Assembly: GCF_040712075.1 (NCBI RefSeq)
Contig: NZ_JBFCVL010000005.1
Coordinates: forward strand, 372,001-436,000
Reading direction: 5' to 3'
Source: Fodinicurvata sp. EGI_FJ10296
GTDB taxonomy: Bacteria > Pseudomonadota > Alphaproteobacteria > DSM-16000 > Inquilinaceae
Length of the DNA stretch: 64,000 nucleotides
Shown: positions 1-8,878 of the stretch, one piece after another
How the letters are laid out: each line of letters begins with the position of its first letter
Numbering within the stretch: position 1 is the first letter of the stretch
Program-made: the position numbers and the translations under genes
Notes under the pieces: generated by a model
What the model was told of the DNA's origin: nothing
Databases searched by the model: none
What the model saw: the letters and a program-made list of their open reading frames with translations, nothing else

Positions 1-572
1 GGCGGCTCGACCGGGTTTGGGCGATCAAGGGCCGGTCGGAGAAGAACGGCGAGCGCGGCCGGGTCTGGCCGACCAAGCCCAGCAACAAGCTGGGGCGCGT
101 CTGGTACATGATCGGCGGCAATGCGGCGCGCGACTGGGCTTATGGCTCGCTGGCCGTGGAAGACCCCGGCCCGCGCTTTGTCCATTTCCCGGCCGCGCCG
201 CCGGTCGGTTCGCGCCCGATCGACAACGAGTATTTCGAGCAGCTGACCCGCGAGCGGCTCAGCATCAACCGCAAGGGCTTTACCGAATGGATCAAGCCCC
301 GGGGCGCGCATGAGGCGGGCGTTTGTTTCGTCTACGCCTATGCCGCGCTCTGTGGCCTGCAGACGATCAGCCCGCGTTTCGTGACCGCCGTCAAAAGCGA
401 GGCAGCGCCCACGGCCGCCCCGCAGGCCACTGCCGATTCGCCGCCAACGCCCGCGCCAGCCGACGACCAGCCGGCCCCGGAGCCCATAAGCAGGCCGCCA
501 CCCAAGCCGCCACCCCGGCCGCGCGCGCCGCGCAAGCGCCGCGTGATCCGCAGTTCCTTCATGCAGCGATAG
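1..572 (+). CDS. Phage terminase large subunit, C-terminal part (GpA family)
   Basis: This is the end of a GpA-family large terminase, cut by the left edge. The frame is open from base 3. The visible 189 residues contain nuclease-domain tail features of lambda gpA relatives, such as VWPTKPSNK, LGRVWYMIGGNAARDW and the segment ending GFTEWIKPRG. The ATPase part is outside the window. After about residue 120 the protein becomes rich in proline and alanine and ends in a basic tail, which is common in this family. It packages DNA into the prohead and is followed 9 bases later by the gpW-like connector gene, as in lambda. Translation probably starts far upstream. Confidence 0.85.
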   Translation, partial: RLDRVWAIKGRSEKNGERGRVWPTKPSNKLGRVWYMIGGNAARDWAYGSLAVEDPGPRFVHFPAAPPVGSRPIDNEYFEQLTRERLSINRKGFTEWIKPRGAHEAGVCFVYAYAALCGLQTISPRFVTAVKSEAAPTAAPQATADSPPTPAPADDQPAPEPISRPPPKPPPRPRAPRKRRVIRSSFMQR

Positions 573-581
573 GACAGTTCC

Positions 582-785
582 ATGGCCTGGACCCAAGCCC
601 ACCGGGACGACCTCAAGCGCGCCATCGCGCTGGGCGTCACCGAAGTGCGCCACGGCGACAACGTGACCCGGTACCGGTCCCTGGACGAGATGCGTCAGAC
701 CCTGGCGCTGATCGAAGCGGAACTCGGAGGCGGCCAGACGCGGCGGGTCAGGTCCTTCGTCCTGCACGGCCGGCGGGGCTGGTGA
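582..785 (+). CDS. Head-tail connector protein, gpW-like
   Basis: A 67-residue protein lying between terminase and portal, the place of gpW in lambda-type head operons. The opening (MAWTQAHRDDLKRAIA), the central EVRHGDNVTRYRSLDEM stretch and a helix ending in LIEAELG match the small helix-hairpin gpW-like family, which often carries the phrase v(r/e)yxdxxvtyrsxxel. In lambda, gpW joins the filled head to the tail connector. Its stop codon overlaps the portal start by one base, so translation is coupled. The call rests on position and on this short pattern. Confidence 0.72.
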   Translation: MAWTQAHRDDLKRAIALGVTEVRHGDNVTRYRSLDEMRQTLALIEAELGGGQTRRVRSFVLHGRRGW

Positions 786-2287
786 TGCGCGCCGCCCGCA
801 CCCGCACCCGGATCAAGGGCACCCGGCTCTATGTCGACGACCCGGCTTATCCCCAACAGGGGCGCCGGGCCGTGGCCGCCTATCAGACCACCGGCGACGG
901 CCCGCGCGCCCGGCGCTGGCAGCCCGGCACGATCGGCCCGAACGCCGCCGCCGATCAGGGGCTGGCCCAGCTGCGCGATCAGTCGCGCGAGCTGGTCCGC
1001 CGCAACGCCATCGCCGGTACCGCCATTGACCGGCTGACCGACAATGTCGTCGGCACCGGGATCAAGCCGCAGCTGCGCGGAGACCTGCACGACCTGTGGC
1101 TGCGCTGGACAGATGCGGCCGACGCCGCCGGGCAGTTCGATTTCTATGGCTTGCAGGCCCAGGCCTATCGCGCCGTGGCCGAGGCCGGAGAATGCTTCGT
1201 CCTGTTGCGATCCGACCCGGGCGGGCCGGTGCCGCTGTCACTCCAGGTTATCGAGGCCGAACACTGTCCGTTGCATCTGACCCGGTCCGACGGCGGCGCG
1301 ATGATCCGGCAGGGGATCGAACTGGACCCGCAAAATCCGGCGCGACGGCTGGCCTATTGGCTCTACCCGCGCCATCCGGGCGACGGCATGGCCCTGACCG
1401 CCACCGGCATGGAGCCGGTGCGCGTCCCGGCCGACCGGGTATTGCACCTCTATTGGCCGACCAGGCCGGGCCAGCTGCGCGGCGAGCCGGTGCTGTCGCG
1501 GGTGCTGGATCTGATCGCCGACGTGGCGGACTACAACCGGTCCGAACTGATCCGCAAACGCACCGCCGCGATGCTGGTCGGTTTTGTCCGCCGCAACCTG
1601 CCCGAGGGCATTACGCCCGACGACCTCAAGGAAAGCTGGGGCGACGCAACGGTCGACGACACCGGCCACCACCACGTCGATATGGAGCCGGGCACGATGC
1701 AGGTTATGGGCCCGGGCGAGGACGTCACCTTCAACGAGCCCAAGGACGTGGGCGGTCAGTACGATGTCTTCATGCGCCAGCTGCTGCGCCTGATCGCCGG
1801 CGGCGCCGGTATTCTCTACGAACAGCTGTCGGGGGATTTCAGCCAGATCAACGACCGCACCTGGCGCGCCGCGGTCAACGAGTTCCGCCGTCACTGCGAA
1901 ATGCTGCAGCACCACCTGATGGTCTTTCAGCTCTGCCGGCCGGTCTGGCGGCGCTTTGCCCTGCTCGGCCAGGCGCTCGGCCGGCTCCCGGCCACCGTTG
2001 ATCCCACGGCGCCGGTCAAATGGACCCCGCAGGCCTGGCCCTACATCCACCCGGTTCAGGACGTCGAGGCCAAGCGTGAAGAGGTGCGCGCCGGTTTTGC
2101 CTCGCGCGCCGGGGTGGTCAGCGAACGCGGCGATGACGCCCAGGCGATCGATCGCGAGATCGCCGACGACAACGCCCGGGCCGACGATCTCGGCCTGGTG
2201 CACGACAGCGACGGCCGCTATCCGCGCGGCGGTGGCCGATCCGAGACAACCCCAGCCAATGGAGAGACGAATGCCGCATCTGATTGA
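785..2287 (+). CDS. Phage portal protein, lambda gpB family
   Basis: A 500-residue portal of the lambda gpB type. The start is the ATG overlapping the gpW-like stop; the same frame is open further upstream but that part only shadows the terminase gene. Typical features include the early RELVRRNAIAGTAIDRL helix, VVGTGIKPQ, the block with ADRVLHLYWPTRPGQLRG followed by VLSRVLDLIADVADY, and AGGAGILYEQLSGDFSQIN near residue 340. It forms the dodecameric ring at the head vertex through which DNA passes. Its end overlaps the start of the protease gene by 17 bases. Confidence 0.93.
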   Translation: MRAARTRTRIKGTRLYVDDPAYPQQGRRAVAAYQTTGDGPRARRWQPGTIGPNAAADQGLAQLRDQSRELVRRNAIAGTAIDRLTDNVVGTGIKPQLRGDLHDLWLRWTDAADAAGQFDFYGLQAQAYRAVAEAGECFVLLRSDPGGPVPLSLQVIEAEHCPLHLTRSDGGAMIRQGIELDPQNPARRLAYWLYPRHPGDGMALTATGMEPVRVPADRVLHLYWPTRPGQLRGEPVLSRVLDLIADVADYNRSELIRKRTAAMLVGFVRRNLPEGITPDDLKESWGDATVDDTGHHHVDMEPGTMQVMGPGEDVTFNEPKDVGGQYDVFMRQLLRLIAGGAGILYEQLSGDFSQINDRTWRAAVNEFRRHCEMLQHHLMVFQLCRPVWRRFALLGQALGRLPATVDPTAPVKWTPQAWPYIHPVQDVEAKREEVRAGFASRAGVVSERGDDAQAIDREIADDNARADDLGLVHDSDGRYPRGGGRSETTPANGETNAASD

Positions 2288-3368
2288 CGGCACGGAACTG
2301 GCCCTGCTGGGCCCAGTGGCGATGGAAGGCGGCTTCGACAGCGCCGACGTGATCGCGGCCCTGGCCGAGATCGGCCGCGACAAGGCTATCACCGTCCGGC
2401 TCAATTCCGGCGGCGGCCTGGCGACCGAGGGGGCCGCGATCCACGCGGCACTCTCGGCCCATAAGGGCGGCGTGACCGTCATCGTCGAGGGCGTCGCGGC
2501 GTCGGCGGCCTCGCTGATCGCCGCCGCCGGCGGCCACTGCGCCATGGCGCCGGGCGCGGTGATGATGATCCACGATCCATCGGCGGTCACGGTCGGGACG
2601 GCGGCGGATCACACGAGGTCGGTGGCCGGGCTGGAACGGCTGTCGGCGGCCTATGCCGGGCTTTATGCCGAACGCACTGGCCAATCGGCCGAGGCGATGC
2701 GCGACCTCATGAAAACGGAAACCTGGATGACGGCCGAGGAAGCGGTTGCGGCCGGGTTCGCCGATCGCGTTCTGGGCCGGGACGCGGCCAACCCAGCCCC
2801 GACCGCTTTCGCCTATGGCCTCTATGCGCACGCCCCCGCCCCGATAATGGCCGCGGCGATCCATCCGGCCAAGCCGGCCCCCTCTCCGACTGCCTCTGCG
2901 CCCCCTGGGGAACCACCCGGCCCCGCCCCTTCGCCGCCGCCGGCTGACACTCAGGCCGAGTCTCCGGGCGATGCCGGCGCCATCGCGCAACTGTGCGCCG
3001 AGGCGGGCGAACCCTCGACCCTGGTCGCCGCCTTGCTGAGCGAAGGCGCGACCCTGGCCACCGCCCGCGCCCGTCTGGCCGACGCCACCGCCATCCGGAC
3101 GCGGGTCGCCGCCGCCCGGCGGGTGACGGCGGCGATCGAGGATGGCTTCGCCGATGATGCGATCGCCAAGGGGCTGTCGCCGGATGCCGTCAGCGCGGCG
3201 CTGCTGGCCCGCCTCACCGCCGCGCCGGGCCCGGCGATCGATTCTTCCCGGCCCGGGACACCCGACCAATCCGCCGCATCAGCGGCCGGACCGGGGGCCG
3301 GACCCTCGAGCCTCAACCCCCGCGCCATCTATGACCGCATGAACGGAATCGGAGCCGCATCAAAATGA
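2271..3368 (+). CDS. Head maturation protease, ClpP-related (S49/S14 fold)
   Basis: A 365-residue protein. Residues 1 to about 185 are a ClpP/SppA-like serine protease: an LNSGGG oxyanion segment, a catalytic serine in GVAASAASLIAAAG, and a histidine in MMIHDPS. A proline-rich linker (about 195-235) is followed by a helical C-terminal region with the phrase AQLCAEAGEPSTL, common in phage head proteases. It would cleave scaffold and portal during prohead maturation. The start is the ATG inside the end of the portal gene; upstream in-frame sequence is portal shadow. The gene ends in an ATGA overlap with the decoration protein. Confidence 0.88.
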   Translation: MPHLIDGTELALLGPVAMEGGFDSADVIAALAEIGRDKAITVRLNSGGGLATEGAAIHAALSAHKGGVTVIVEGVAASAASLIAAAGGHCAMAPGAVMMIHDPSAVTVGTAADHTRSVAGLERLSAAYAGLYAERTGQSAEAMRDLMKTETWMTAEEAVAAGFADRVLGRDAANPAPTAFAYGLYAHAPAPIMAAAIHPAKPAPSPTASAPPGEPPGPAPSPPPADTQAESPGDAGAIAQLCAEAGEPSTLVAALLSEGATLATARARLADATAIRTRVAAARRVTAAIEDGFADDAIAKGLSPDAVSAALLARLTAAPGPAIDSSRPGTPDQSAASAAGPGAGPSSLNPRAIYDRMNGIGAASK

Positions 3369-3730
3369 CCACACTGAGCGAAGGCCGCCGGACCGGCGAA
3401 TTCCTGGTGTCCGAGGCGGGCGGCTACCGCAGCCGCGACCAGGTCCGGGTGCTGACCGACCAGCCGCTGCCCGCCGGCACCGTCCTGGGCCGTGTGACGG
3501 CAAGCGGGGTTTACGCTCCGCTCGATCCGGCGGCCGAGGATGGCAGCGAAACGGCCACCGGGATCCTCTACGCCAATCTCGCGCCCGCCCCGGATCCGCA
3601 GGCCGCGACTGTCATCGCCCGGGACGCCGAAGTGAACGGCCACTGCCTGGAATGGCCCGGCGCCGCCACCCCCGAACATCGCGCCGCCGCAGTTGACGAT
3701 CTGGCGGCGCGCGGCCTGATCATCCGATAA
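3365..3730 (+). CDS. Head decoration protein, gpD family
   Basis: A 121-residue protein between protease and major capsid, the place of lambda gpD. The pattern with an early GEFLVSEAGGYRSRD, then PLPAGTVLGRVTASG, ILYANLAPA and a late IVIARDAEV-like segment (TVIARDAEVNG) is characteristic of the decoration family that stabilises expanded capsids. The start ATG overlaps the protease stop by 4 bases, so the two are translationally coupled. Confidence 0.88.
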   Translation: MTTLSEGRRTGEFLVSEAGGYRSRDQVRVLTDQPLPAGTVLGRVTASGVYAPLDPAAEDGSETATGILYANLAPAPDPQAATVIARDAEVNGHCLEWPGAATPEHRAAAVDDLAARGLIIR

Positions 3731-3753
3731 GGCACCCTCATAAGGACCGCCAC

Positions 3754-4806
3754 ATGTATGAATTGCCCGACATCTTTACCGGCGACGCGTTCTCCGCCGT
3801 CACCCTGACCGCCTCGATCAACGATGTGCCCTATACCCCGCAGCTGCTGGGCTCGATGGGGCTGTTCTCGGTCGACGGCGTCCGCACCACCGATATCGCC
3901 ATCCACGCCCTGGACGGCGCGTTGTCGATCGTCCAGACCAGCGAGCGCGGCGCGCCGCCCGACCAGATCCCCAATCAGAAAGGCAAGTTGCGCAAGGCGA
4001 GCGTGCGCCGGCTGGCCCTGGAGGCCTCGGCCTATGCCGACGAGGTCCAGAACGCGATCAGCTATGCCAAGGCCGCCGGGCAACCGGTCACGCCGACCGC
4101 GCAGGATTTGCTGACCGAACGCTTCTCCGGCCCGTTCGGCCTGCGCGCCCGGCTCGAACTGACCCAGGAATATCACCGCCTCGGCGCAATCCAGGGCGTG
4201 GTTCTCGACGCCGACGGCAGCGTGCTCGACAACTGGTTCGAATTCTTCGGCATCGCGCCGATGGGTGATGCCGAGATCGACTTTGCGAGCTTCACGGCCA
4301 ATGACCGCAAGTTCGAGGTCCGGTGCACCGGCCTGGTGCGCGACATGGCGCGCGAGATCGAGGGTTTCCCGATGGTCTCGCTGCAGCCGGTGGCGCTGTG
4401 CGGCGACAATTTCTATGACCAGGTCTATTCCAATAAGGAAGTCGCCGCCGCCCGGGCGAACCGCGACACCGGCCGCGAGTCCGACGTCTTCGGGGTGACC
4501 AAGGCGTTCAGCCGGTTCGAATACGGCGGCATCCTGTGGGCGAACTATCGCGGCACCAGGGACGGCGAGGTCGGCATCGGCGCCAACGAGGCGCGGCTGT
4601 TCCCGTCCGGCATTCCGGGCCTGTTCCAGATGCTGTTCGGCCCGCCGGATATCATGGGGCTGACCAACACCAAGGGGCTGCCGAGCTATGCCTTCATGCC
4701 GCCGGAACGTCAGACCAGCCGTGCGGTGGTGATCGAGGCGCAATCCAACCCGCTGACCCTGTGCATGCGGCCACGCGCCCTGCGCCGGCTGACCCTGAAG
4801 CCGTGA
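3754..4806 (+). CDS. Major capsid protein, lambda gpE family
   Basis: A 350-residue capsid protein of the lambda E family (HK97 fold). Landmarks are the start MYELPDIFTGDAFSAVTLT, the TTDIAIHALDG segment, APPDQIPNQKGKLRKASVRR, and the C-terminal region containing AFMPPERQTSRAVVIEAQSN and PLTLCMRPRALRRLTL. A short AAGGACC ribosome binding site stands before the ATG. The length is normal for the family (about 340 residues). It follows gpD and precedes the FII-like joining protein. Confidence 0.93.
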   Translation: MYELPDIFTGDAFSAVTLTASINDVPYTPQLLGSMGLFSVDGVRTTDIAIHALDGALSIVQTSERGAPPDQIPNQKGKLRKASVRRLALEASAYADEVQNAISYAKAAGQPVTPTAQDLLTERFSGPFGLRARLELTQEYHRLGAIQGVVLDADGSVLDNWFEFFGIAPMGDAEIDFASFTANDRKFEVRCTGLVRDMAREIEGFPMVSLQPVALCGDNFYDQVYSNKEVAAARANRDTGRESDVFGVTKAFSRFEYGGILWANYRGTRDGEVGIGANEARLFPSGIPGLFQMLFGPPDIMGLTNTKGLPSYAFMPPERQTSRAVVIEAQSNPLTLCMRPRALRRLTLKP

Positions 4807-5135
4807 GCCGGTGGCGGGACCGGGTCGGGGTGGCGATGACCCCGATCCTGGCGGTGTTCGGCGAACGGGTCACATACCGCCCGGCCGGGGGCGACACCGC
4901 GCCCCGGATCATCGTCGGCGTGCTGGATGAACCCCATCAATCGGTCGAGCCCGGCACGCGAGCGCCGGTGTCGACCACCGCGCCCACGTTGACGGTGCGC
5001 ATCGCCGATCTGCCGCAGCCGCCGGTCGCCGGCGATGCCCTGACCGCCGACGGCCGGGATTGGCTGGTAAACGATGTCCAACCCGACGGCGGCGGCAACG
5101 CAAAACTCAAACTGCATCGGGATCATGGCCGATGA
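4803..5135 (+). CDS. Head-tail joining protein, FII-like
   Basis: About 110 residues. The chosen start is GTG at 4803, which overlaps the capsid stop; an ATG at 4836 is the alternative and would give 99 residues. The protein contains VFGERVTYRPAGG, a central TLTVRIADLPQPPVAGD strand region and the end GRDWLVNDVQPDGGGN, typical of small beta-rich joining proteins that follow the capsid gene in lambda-like heads. It ends in an ATGA overlap with the next gene. Confidence 0.68.
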   Translation: MSRWRDRVGVAMTPILAVFGERVTYRPAGGDTAPRIIVGVLDEPHQSVEPGTRAPVSTTAPTLTVRIADLPQPPVAGDALTADGRDWLVNDVQPDGGGNAKLKLHRDHGR

Positions 5136-5980
5136 CCACGCGCACGCAAGTATTGGCGGCGATCCGGGCCGCCCTGACCACACCGACGCCGCAAACCGAT
5201 GCCGGAACCGAGGTCCGGATCGGCCAGATCGTGCCGCTGTTCGCATCGCACATGCCCCTGGTCGTCATCCACTCGCCCCAGCGCAAGGTTCTGAACAATC
5301 TTTCCGATCCGGGCGGTGCCAGGCATTGGGAATTGACGGTGGCGATCGAGGCCTATGCCGCGGGGCGCGACGCCGAGACTGCCGCCGAAAAACTGGCGGT
5401 CCAGATCGGGGCTTGCCTGGAACGGGATCCGACCCTCGGCCGGCTGGTTGAGGATATGCGGTTGATCGAGGCCGCGACCGAGACGGCCGTCGACGGCGAC
5501 CAGATCTTCGCGGGCGTCGTACTGGCCTACGAATGCGCCTGTTGGCAACGCGCCGGAGAGCAGGACGATACCGCATCGCCGGCGCTTGCGACGTCCGGGG
5601 GTGGCGCGGTCGTCTTCGATCCGGAGGCCGACGACTACGGCGACGGCTACGCCCCGCTGGCCCGCGACGCGCTCGACAACGGCGCGGCGCCGGATCATAT
5701 CCGCCGGGTGGCGATCGACGCCAAGCTGATCGACGCCCACACCTACACCCCCGGCACCGCGTTCGAGAATCACGCGCCCCTGTCCGCGACGGAGGCCGCC
5801 ACGGCCGACGCGCCGGTCCTGCTGGTCCGGGAAACCCGGATCCTGACGCTGCCGGCGATCCACCGGGACAGCGCCACCCGCCCCGGCCGGACCGGCGTCT
5901 TCGTCGGCCAAGCGCCGGAGGTCGGACCGGACCACGAGGACGCCTACACGGCTGTCGATGCCTGGGTGAACGGGGAGTGA
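5132..5980 (+). CDS. Neck or tail-terminator-like protein with C-terminal extension
   Basis: A 282-residue protein starting in an ATGA overlap with the FII-like gene. Residues 1-140 look like a tail terminator or minor tail protein: RTQVLAAIRAALTT, VRIGQIVPLFASHMPLVVIHS, a strand-rich core with WELTVAIEAYAAGRDAETAA, and FAGVVLAYECACWQ near residue 137. Residues 145-282 form a second, acidic region that I cannot assign. Its position between head and baseplate genes suggests it closes the tail or joins it to the head; the second half may be a separate domain acquired by fusion. Confidence 0.55.
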   Translation: MTTRTQVLAAIRAALTTPTPQTDAGTEVRIGQIVPLFASHMPLVVIHSPQRKVLNNLSDPGGARHWELTVAIEAYAAGRDAETAAEKLAVQIGACLERDPTLGRLVEDMRLIEAATETAVDGDQIFAGVVLAYECACWQRAGEQDDTASPALATSGGGAVVFDPEADDYGDGYAPLARDALDNGAAPDHIRRVAIDAKLIDAHTYTPGTAFENHAPLSATEAATADAPVLLVRETRILTLPAIHRDSATRPGRTGVFVGQAPEVGPDHEDAYTAVDAWVNGE

Positions 5981-5984
5981 GGCC

Positions 5985-6482
5985 ATGCCAGAACGCCGCC
6001 ACCTGACCCGCGACCTGTCCGACGTCGAACGCCAGGTCAACGGCGTGATCCGCTATGCCCAGGTGACCGAGGTCAATCACACCGCCGCGCGTGTCCGGAT
6101 CGCCGACGGGCCGATCGTCAGCAACTGGATCCGCTGGGCCGAAGCCCGCGCCGGCGCCGACCGCACCTGGGATCCGCCAACCATCGGCGAGCGCGTCATC
6201 GTTGTCTGTCCGGGCGGCGATCTGAACAACGGCACCGTCATCGCCCGGCTCAACTGCACCGACAACCCGCCACCCGATGACCGGCCGGCGGTGGACAAAC
6301 GCGCCTATGCCGACGGCACGGTGGTCGAACATGACGGCCAGGCCGGCACCACCCGGCTCACGACGCCCGGGCGCGTGACCGTTGAAGCGGAAGGCGGTAT
6401 CGCGCTACGCTCGAAAGGGGCAATCGACATCCGGGCCGAGGGGCCGATCACGATCAACGGAGCGACGGTGGATATTAACTGA
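5985..6482 (+). CDS. Baseplate assembly protein V (central spike), P2 gpV family
   Basis: A 165-residue gpV-type spike protein. The N-terminal part shows an OB-fold pattern (GVIRYAQVTEVNHTAARVRI, then IRWAEARAGADRTWDPPTIGE and VIVVCPGGDLNNGTVI). The C-terminal part is a repetitive beta-helix (TTPGRVTVEAEGGIALRSKG, AIDIRAEGPITINGATVDI) that forms the membrane-piercing needle. It marks the beginning of the P2-like tail module. Its last 8 bases overlap the end of the AT-rich minus-strand gene. Confidence 0.9.
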   Translation: MPERRHLTRDLSDVERQVNGVIRYAQVTEVNHTAARVRIADGPIVSNWIRWAEARAGADRTWDPPTIGERVIVVCPGGDLNNGTVIARLNCTDNPPPDDRPAVDKRAYADGTVVEHDGQAGTTRLTTPGRVTVEAEGGIALRSKGAIDIRAEGPITINGATVDIN

Positions 6483-7242
6483 TAAAATATGTATTATGCG
6501 CTGGGTTATCAAGACTAAGATCGATAATATTCATGGTAGTTGGAATTTTTCTTTCGATTTTTTGGATAATCATCTCGTCGACTTCTATATCGAGCCAATT
6601 ATCTGGTTTGATTTTCATGTATTCTCTCTCAATATCACCCTTAGAAACCTTTATGTTCTGTATTTCATTAGACTGGTTTCTTGCATATTTGTATATATTA
6701 TTAGACATTTTGCTGAGGATAATAGCATTATAAGATAAAGCGATTTTATCCGAAGTAACTCTATTTTCATAATGCTCTTTCATCCTTGCTTCGTGAATTT
6801 GATATGTATTCATCATGTGAAACATGTATCTTGCAGAATTAATATCTAAATATTCTATAGAATTCGTAATTGATGTAAGTAATTTTACTGGAGGTCGGAT
6901 GCGAGTTTCGGGGTTTAGTAAGTGCTTATTAAGACATTTCCTCGCATAATCTTCCATTTCATGGAGTTCGATACATACTTCATTTCTGTACCTGAATGAT
7001 CGAACCAAATTTATATCGCGTTTTTCATCATCGTACTTTTTTATTTGGGATTTCTGTATTTTAATTTGTCTTGTCAAAAAATAAACTGTAATAATTGCGC
7101 CAATTAACGCCAAGATTCCAGATGCCAAAGTTTGCCATTCATATAGATTATTTATAAAGACATTAAACATACTGTCCGTCGGATGATAATGTTTCTCACT
7201 CAATTCACTTAGCGCTGCTTTTACTATGATTGCATGAAGCAT
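6475..7242 (-). CDS. AT-rich membrane-anchored protein of unknown function (moron)
   Basis: A 255-residue protein on the strand opposite to the late operon, inserted between the spike gene V and its PAAR tip. It is strikingly AT-rich against GC-rich neighbours, a mark of recent transfer. One hydrophobic segment near residues 37-57 (LASGILALIGAIITVYFL) is followed by a charged, helix-forming cytoplasmic region with many lysines (QIKIQKSQIKKYDDEKR). No known domain was recognised. Its own strand and composition suggest expression from the lysogen, as for superinfection-exclusion or defence morons; that role is inferred. No clear ribosome binding site precedes the ATG; the ATG at 7173 is an alternative start. 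Confidence 0.75.
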   Translation of the reverse strand: MLHAIIVKAALSELSEKHYHPTDSMFNVFINNLYEWQTLASGILALIGAIITVYFLTRQIKIQKSQIKKYDDEKRDINLVRSFRYRNEVCIELHEMEDYARKCLNKHLLNPETRIRPPVKLLTSITNSIEYLDINSARYMFHMMNTYQIHEARMKEHYENRVTSDKIALSYNAIILSKMSNNIYKYARNQSNEIQNIKVSKGDIEREYMKIKPDNWLDIEVDEMIIQKIERKIPTTMNIIDLSLDNPAHNTYFIS

Positions 7243-7311
7243 TATGATATACAGCCGTTCACAAGAATTATCCGATGTTTTCTAGTATACCAAATAAGCA
7301 CGATAAACGAA

Positions 7312-7608
7312 ATGCCCCCAGCCACCCGCCTCGGCGATCTCTGCACCGGCCATGACTGCTGGCCGTCCCGGCCGTCGGTTGCCGGCAACGGCGATGTCCG
7401 GATCGAGGGCGCGGCCGCGCATCGCGTCGGCGACGCCTGGGACGTGCATTGCTGCGTCGATCGACCCACCGACTGCCATGCCGGGGTTTTGGCGGCCGGG
7501 TCGGGCACCGTGCGGATCAACGGCCGCCCGGCCGGGCGGATCGGCGACCCGGTGAGTTGCGGCTCGGTGGTCGCCACCGGCGCCGCCACGGTGCGCATCG
7601 GCGGATAA
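7312..7608 (+). CDS. PAAR-domain spike tip protein
   Basis: A 98-residue PAAR protein. The sequence begins MPPATRLGDLCTGHDC and contains three glycine-rich turns (GNGDVRIEGAAAHRVGD, GSGTVRINGRPAGRIGDPV, ATGAATVRIGG), with several Cys and His residues able to bind the metal at the sharp tip. It caps the gpV needle. The frame is open 26 codons further upstream, but that part is AT-rich and non-PAAR, so ATG 7312 is the chosen start. The AT-rich insertion has separated this gene from V, its usual neighbour. Confidence 0.88.
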   Translation: MPPATRLGDLCTGHDCWPSRPSVAGNGDVRIEGAAAHRVGDAWDVHCCVDRPTDCHAGVLAAGSGTVRINGRPAGRIGDPVSCGSVVATGAATVRIGG

Positions 7609-7621
7609 TCGAGGTTTTCCC

Positions 7622-7963
7622 ATGCAAGGAATGAACGCCATCACCGGCCAGTCTCTGGCCGGAACGGATCATCTCGCCCAGTCGATCCGCGATATCCTGA
7701 CCACCCGGGTCGGCACGCGGGTCATGCGCCGGGAGTACGGCTCGGACCTGCCGCGTCTGGTCGACGCCCCGCTGACGCCGGCGACCGTGGTCGATTTCTA
7801 TGCCGCCACCGCAAAGGCCCTGCGCCGGTGGGAGCCGCGCCTGCGGCTGACCCGCGTTCAGGCAGTGTCCGGATCGCGCCCCGGCCAGGTGGTCTTGAGC
7901 TTGACCGGCCGGGTCGTCGCCGACAATCAATCCGTTTCCCTGACCGTGGAGCTGTCGCCATGA
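7622..7963 (+). CDS. Baseplate protein, gpW/gp25 family
   Basis: A 113-residue wedge protein of the gp25/P2 gpW lysozyme-like family. It shows HLAQSIRDILTTRVGTRVMR, then REYGSDLPRLVDAPL, the family signature around the conserved R-x-x-G-S. It organises the baseplate wedge together with gpJ. It ends in an ATGA overlap with the gpJ gene, as in P2. Confidence 0.93.
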   Translation: MQGMNAITGQSLAGTDHLAQSIRDILTTRVGTRVMRREYGSDLPRLVDAPLTPATVVDFYAATAKALRRWEPRLRLTRVQAVSGSRPGQVVLSLTGRVVADNQSVSLTVELSP

Positions 7964-8874
7964 CCGACCTCGATATTCCGCCGGTGCGCGCCTATGCCGG
8001 GGTGGATCTGGCCAGTTTCGAGCCGCCGCCGATCGTCGACGAGGGCGACTTCGAGGCAATCCATGCCGAGATGCGCGCCGAGTTCGTCCGGCGCTATCCC
8101 GATTACTCGGCCATGGTCGAGTCCGATCCGGTTTCGGCGCTGCTGCAGGCCAATGCCTGGCGCGAGCTGCTGTTGCGCCAGCGCATCAACGAGGCCTCGC
8201 GCGCCACGCTGCTGGCCAGCGCCCGGGGTGAGGATCTCGACCGCAAGGCGTGGGACCTGTCGCAAACCCGCCGCCTGCTGATCAAGCCCGGCGACCCGGA
8301 CGCCCTGCCGCCGGTACCGCCGGTCTGGGAGGACGACGACGCCCTGCGCGAACGCGCGCAGCTGGCGCTGTACCGGCTGAGCGTGGCCGGGCCGGACAAT
8401 GCCTATATCTCCGCCGCCCGCGATGCGCATCCGGCGATCAAGTCGGCGTCCGTCGCCAGTCCGGAACCGGGCCGGGTCATCGTCACGGTGCTGACCCGCG
8501 AGGGCAAGGGCGTTCCGGGACCGGAAGTGCTGGAGGCGGTCGATACCGCGCTGTCTGCCCGCGATGTCCGGCCGCTGACCGACCGGGTCGAGATCCGCGC
8601 CGCCGCGATCCTCACGTACCGGGTCGAGGCCAGGCTTCGGGTCTATGACGGCCCCGATGCCGAGGTGGTGCGCGCCGAGGCCGACAAGCGTCTGCGGACC
8701 TACGTTGCCGCCCGTCACCGGCTGGGCGATCCGGTCACCCGCTCCGGCCTTTTTGCCGCCCTGTCGCCGCCGGGCGTTCAGCTCGTCACCCTCGACAGCC
8801 CGGCCGATCACATCCTGCCCACGGCGCATGAGGCGGCGTGGTGCGAAGCCATCACCATTACCCTGGAGGAATAG
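7960..8874 (+). CDS. Baseplate assembly protein J, P2 gpJ family
   Basis: A 304-residue wedge protein of the gpJ/Mu gp47 family. Landmarks are YPDYSAMVESDPVSALLQ near residue 48, LLLRQRINEASRATLLASA, GEDLDRKAWDLSQTRR, an ALYRLSVAGPDNAYISAA segment and the strand region with IVTVLTREGKGVPG. The length matches P2 gpJ (about 300). The start is the ATG that overlaps the gp25-like stop. Confidence 0.93.
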   Translation: MTDLDIPPVRAYAGVDLASFEPPPIVDEGDFEAIHAEMRAEFVRRYPDYSAMVESDPVSALLQANAWRELLLRQRINEASRATLLASARGEDLDRKAWDLSQTRRLLIKPGDPDALPPVPPVWEDDDALRERAQLALYRLSVAGPDNAYISAARDAHPAIKSASVASPEPGRVIVTVLTREGKGVPGPEVLEAVDTALSARDVRPLTDRVEIRAAAILTYRVEARLRVYDGPDAEVVRAEADKRLRTYVAARHRLGDPVTRSGLFAALSPPGVQLVTLDSPADHILPTAHEAAWCEAITITLEE

Positions 8875-8878
8875 CCCC

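Noticed and set aside
2118-3269. Long minus-strand frame opposite the head protease gene
   Set aside because: A shadow of the protease gene with Arg/Gly-rich translation and no known motif.
2847-3368. Internal start for a separate scaffold protein inside the head protease gene (as lambda Nu3)
   Set aside because: An in-frame ATG lies before the linker, but there is no ribosome binding site before it, so the claim cannot be supported from sequence.
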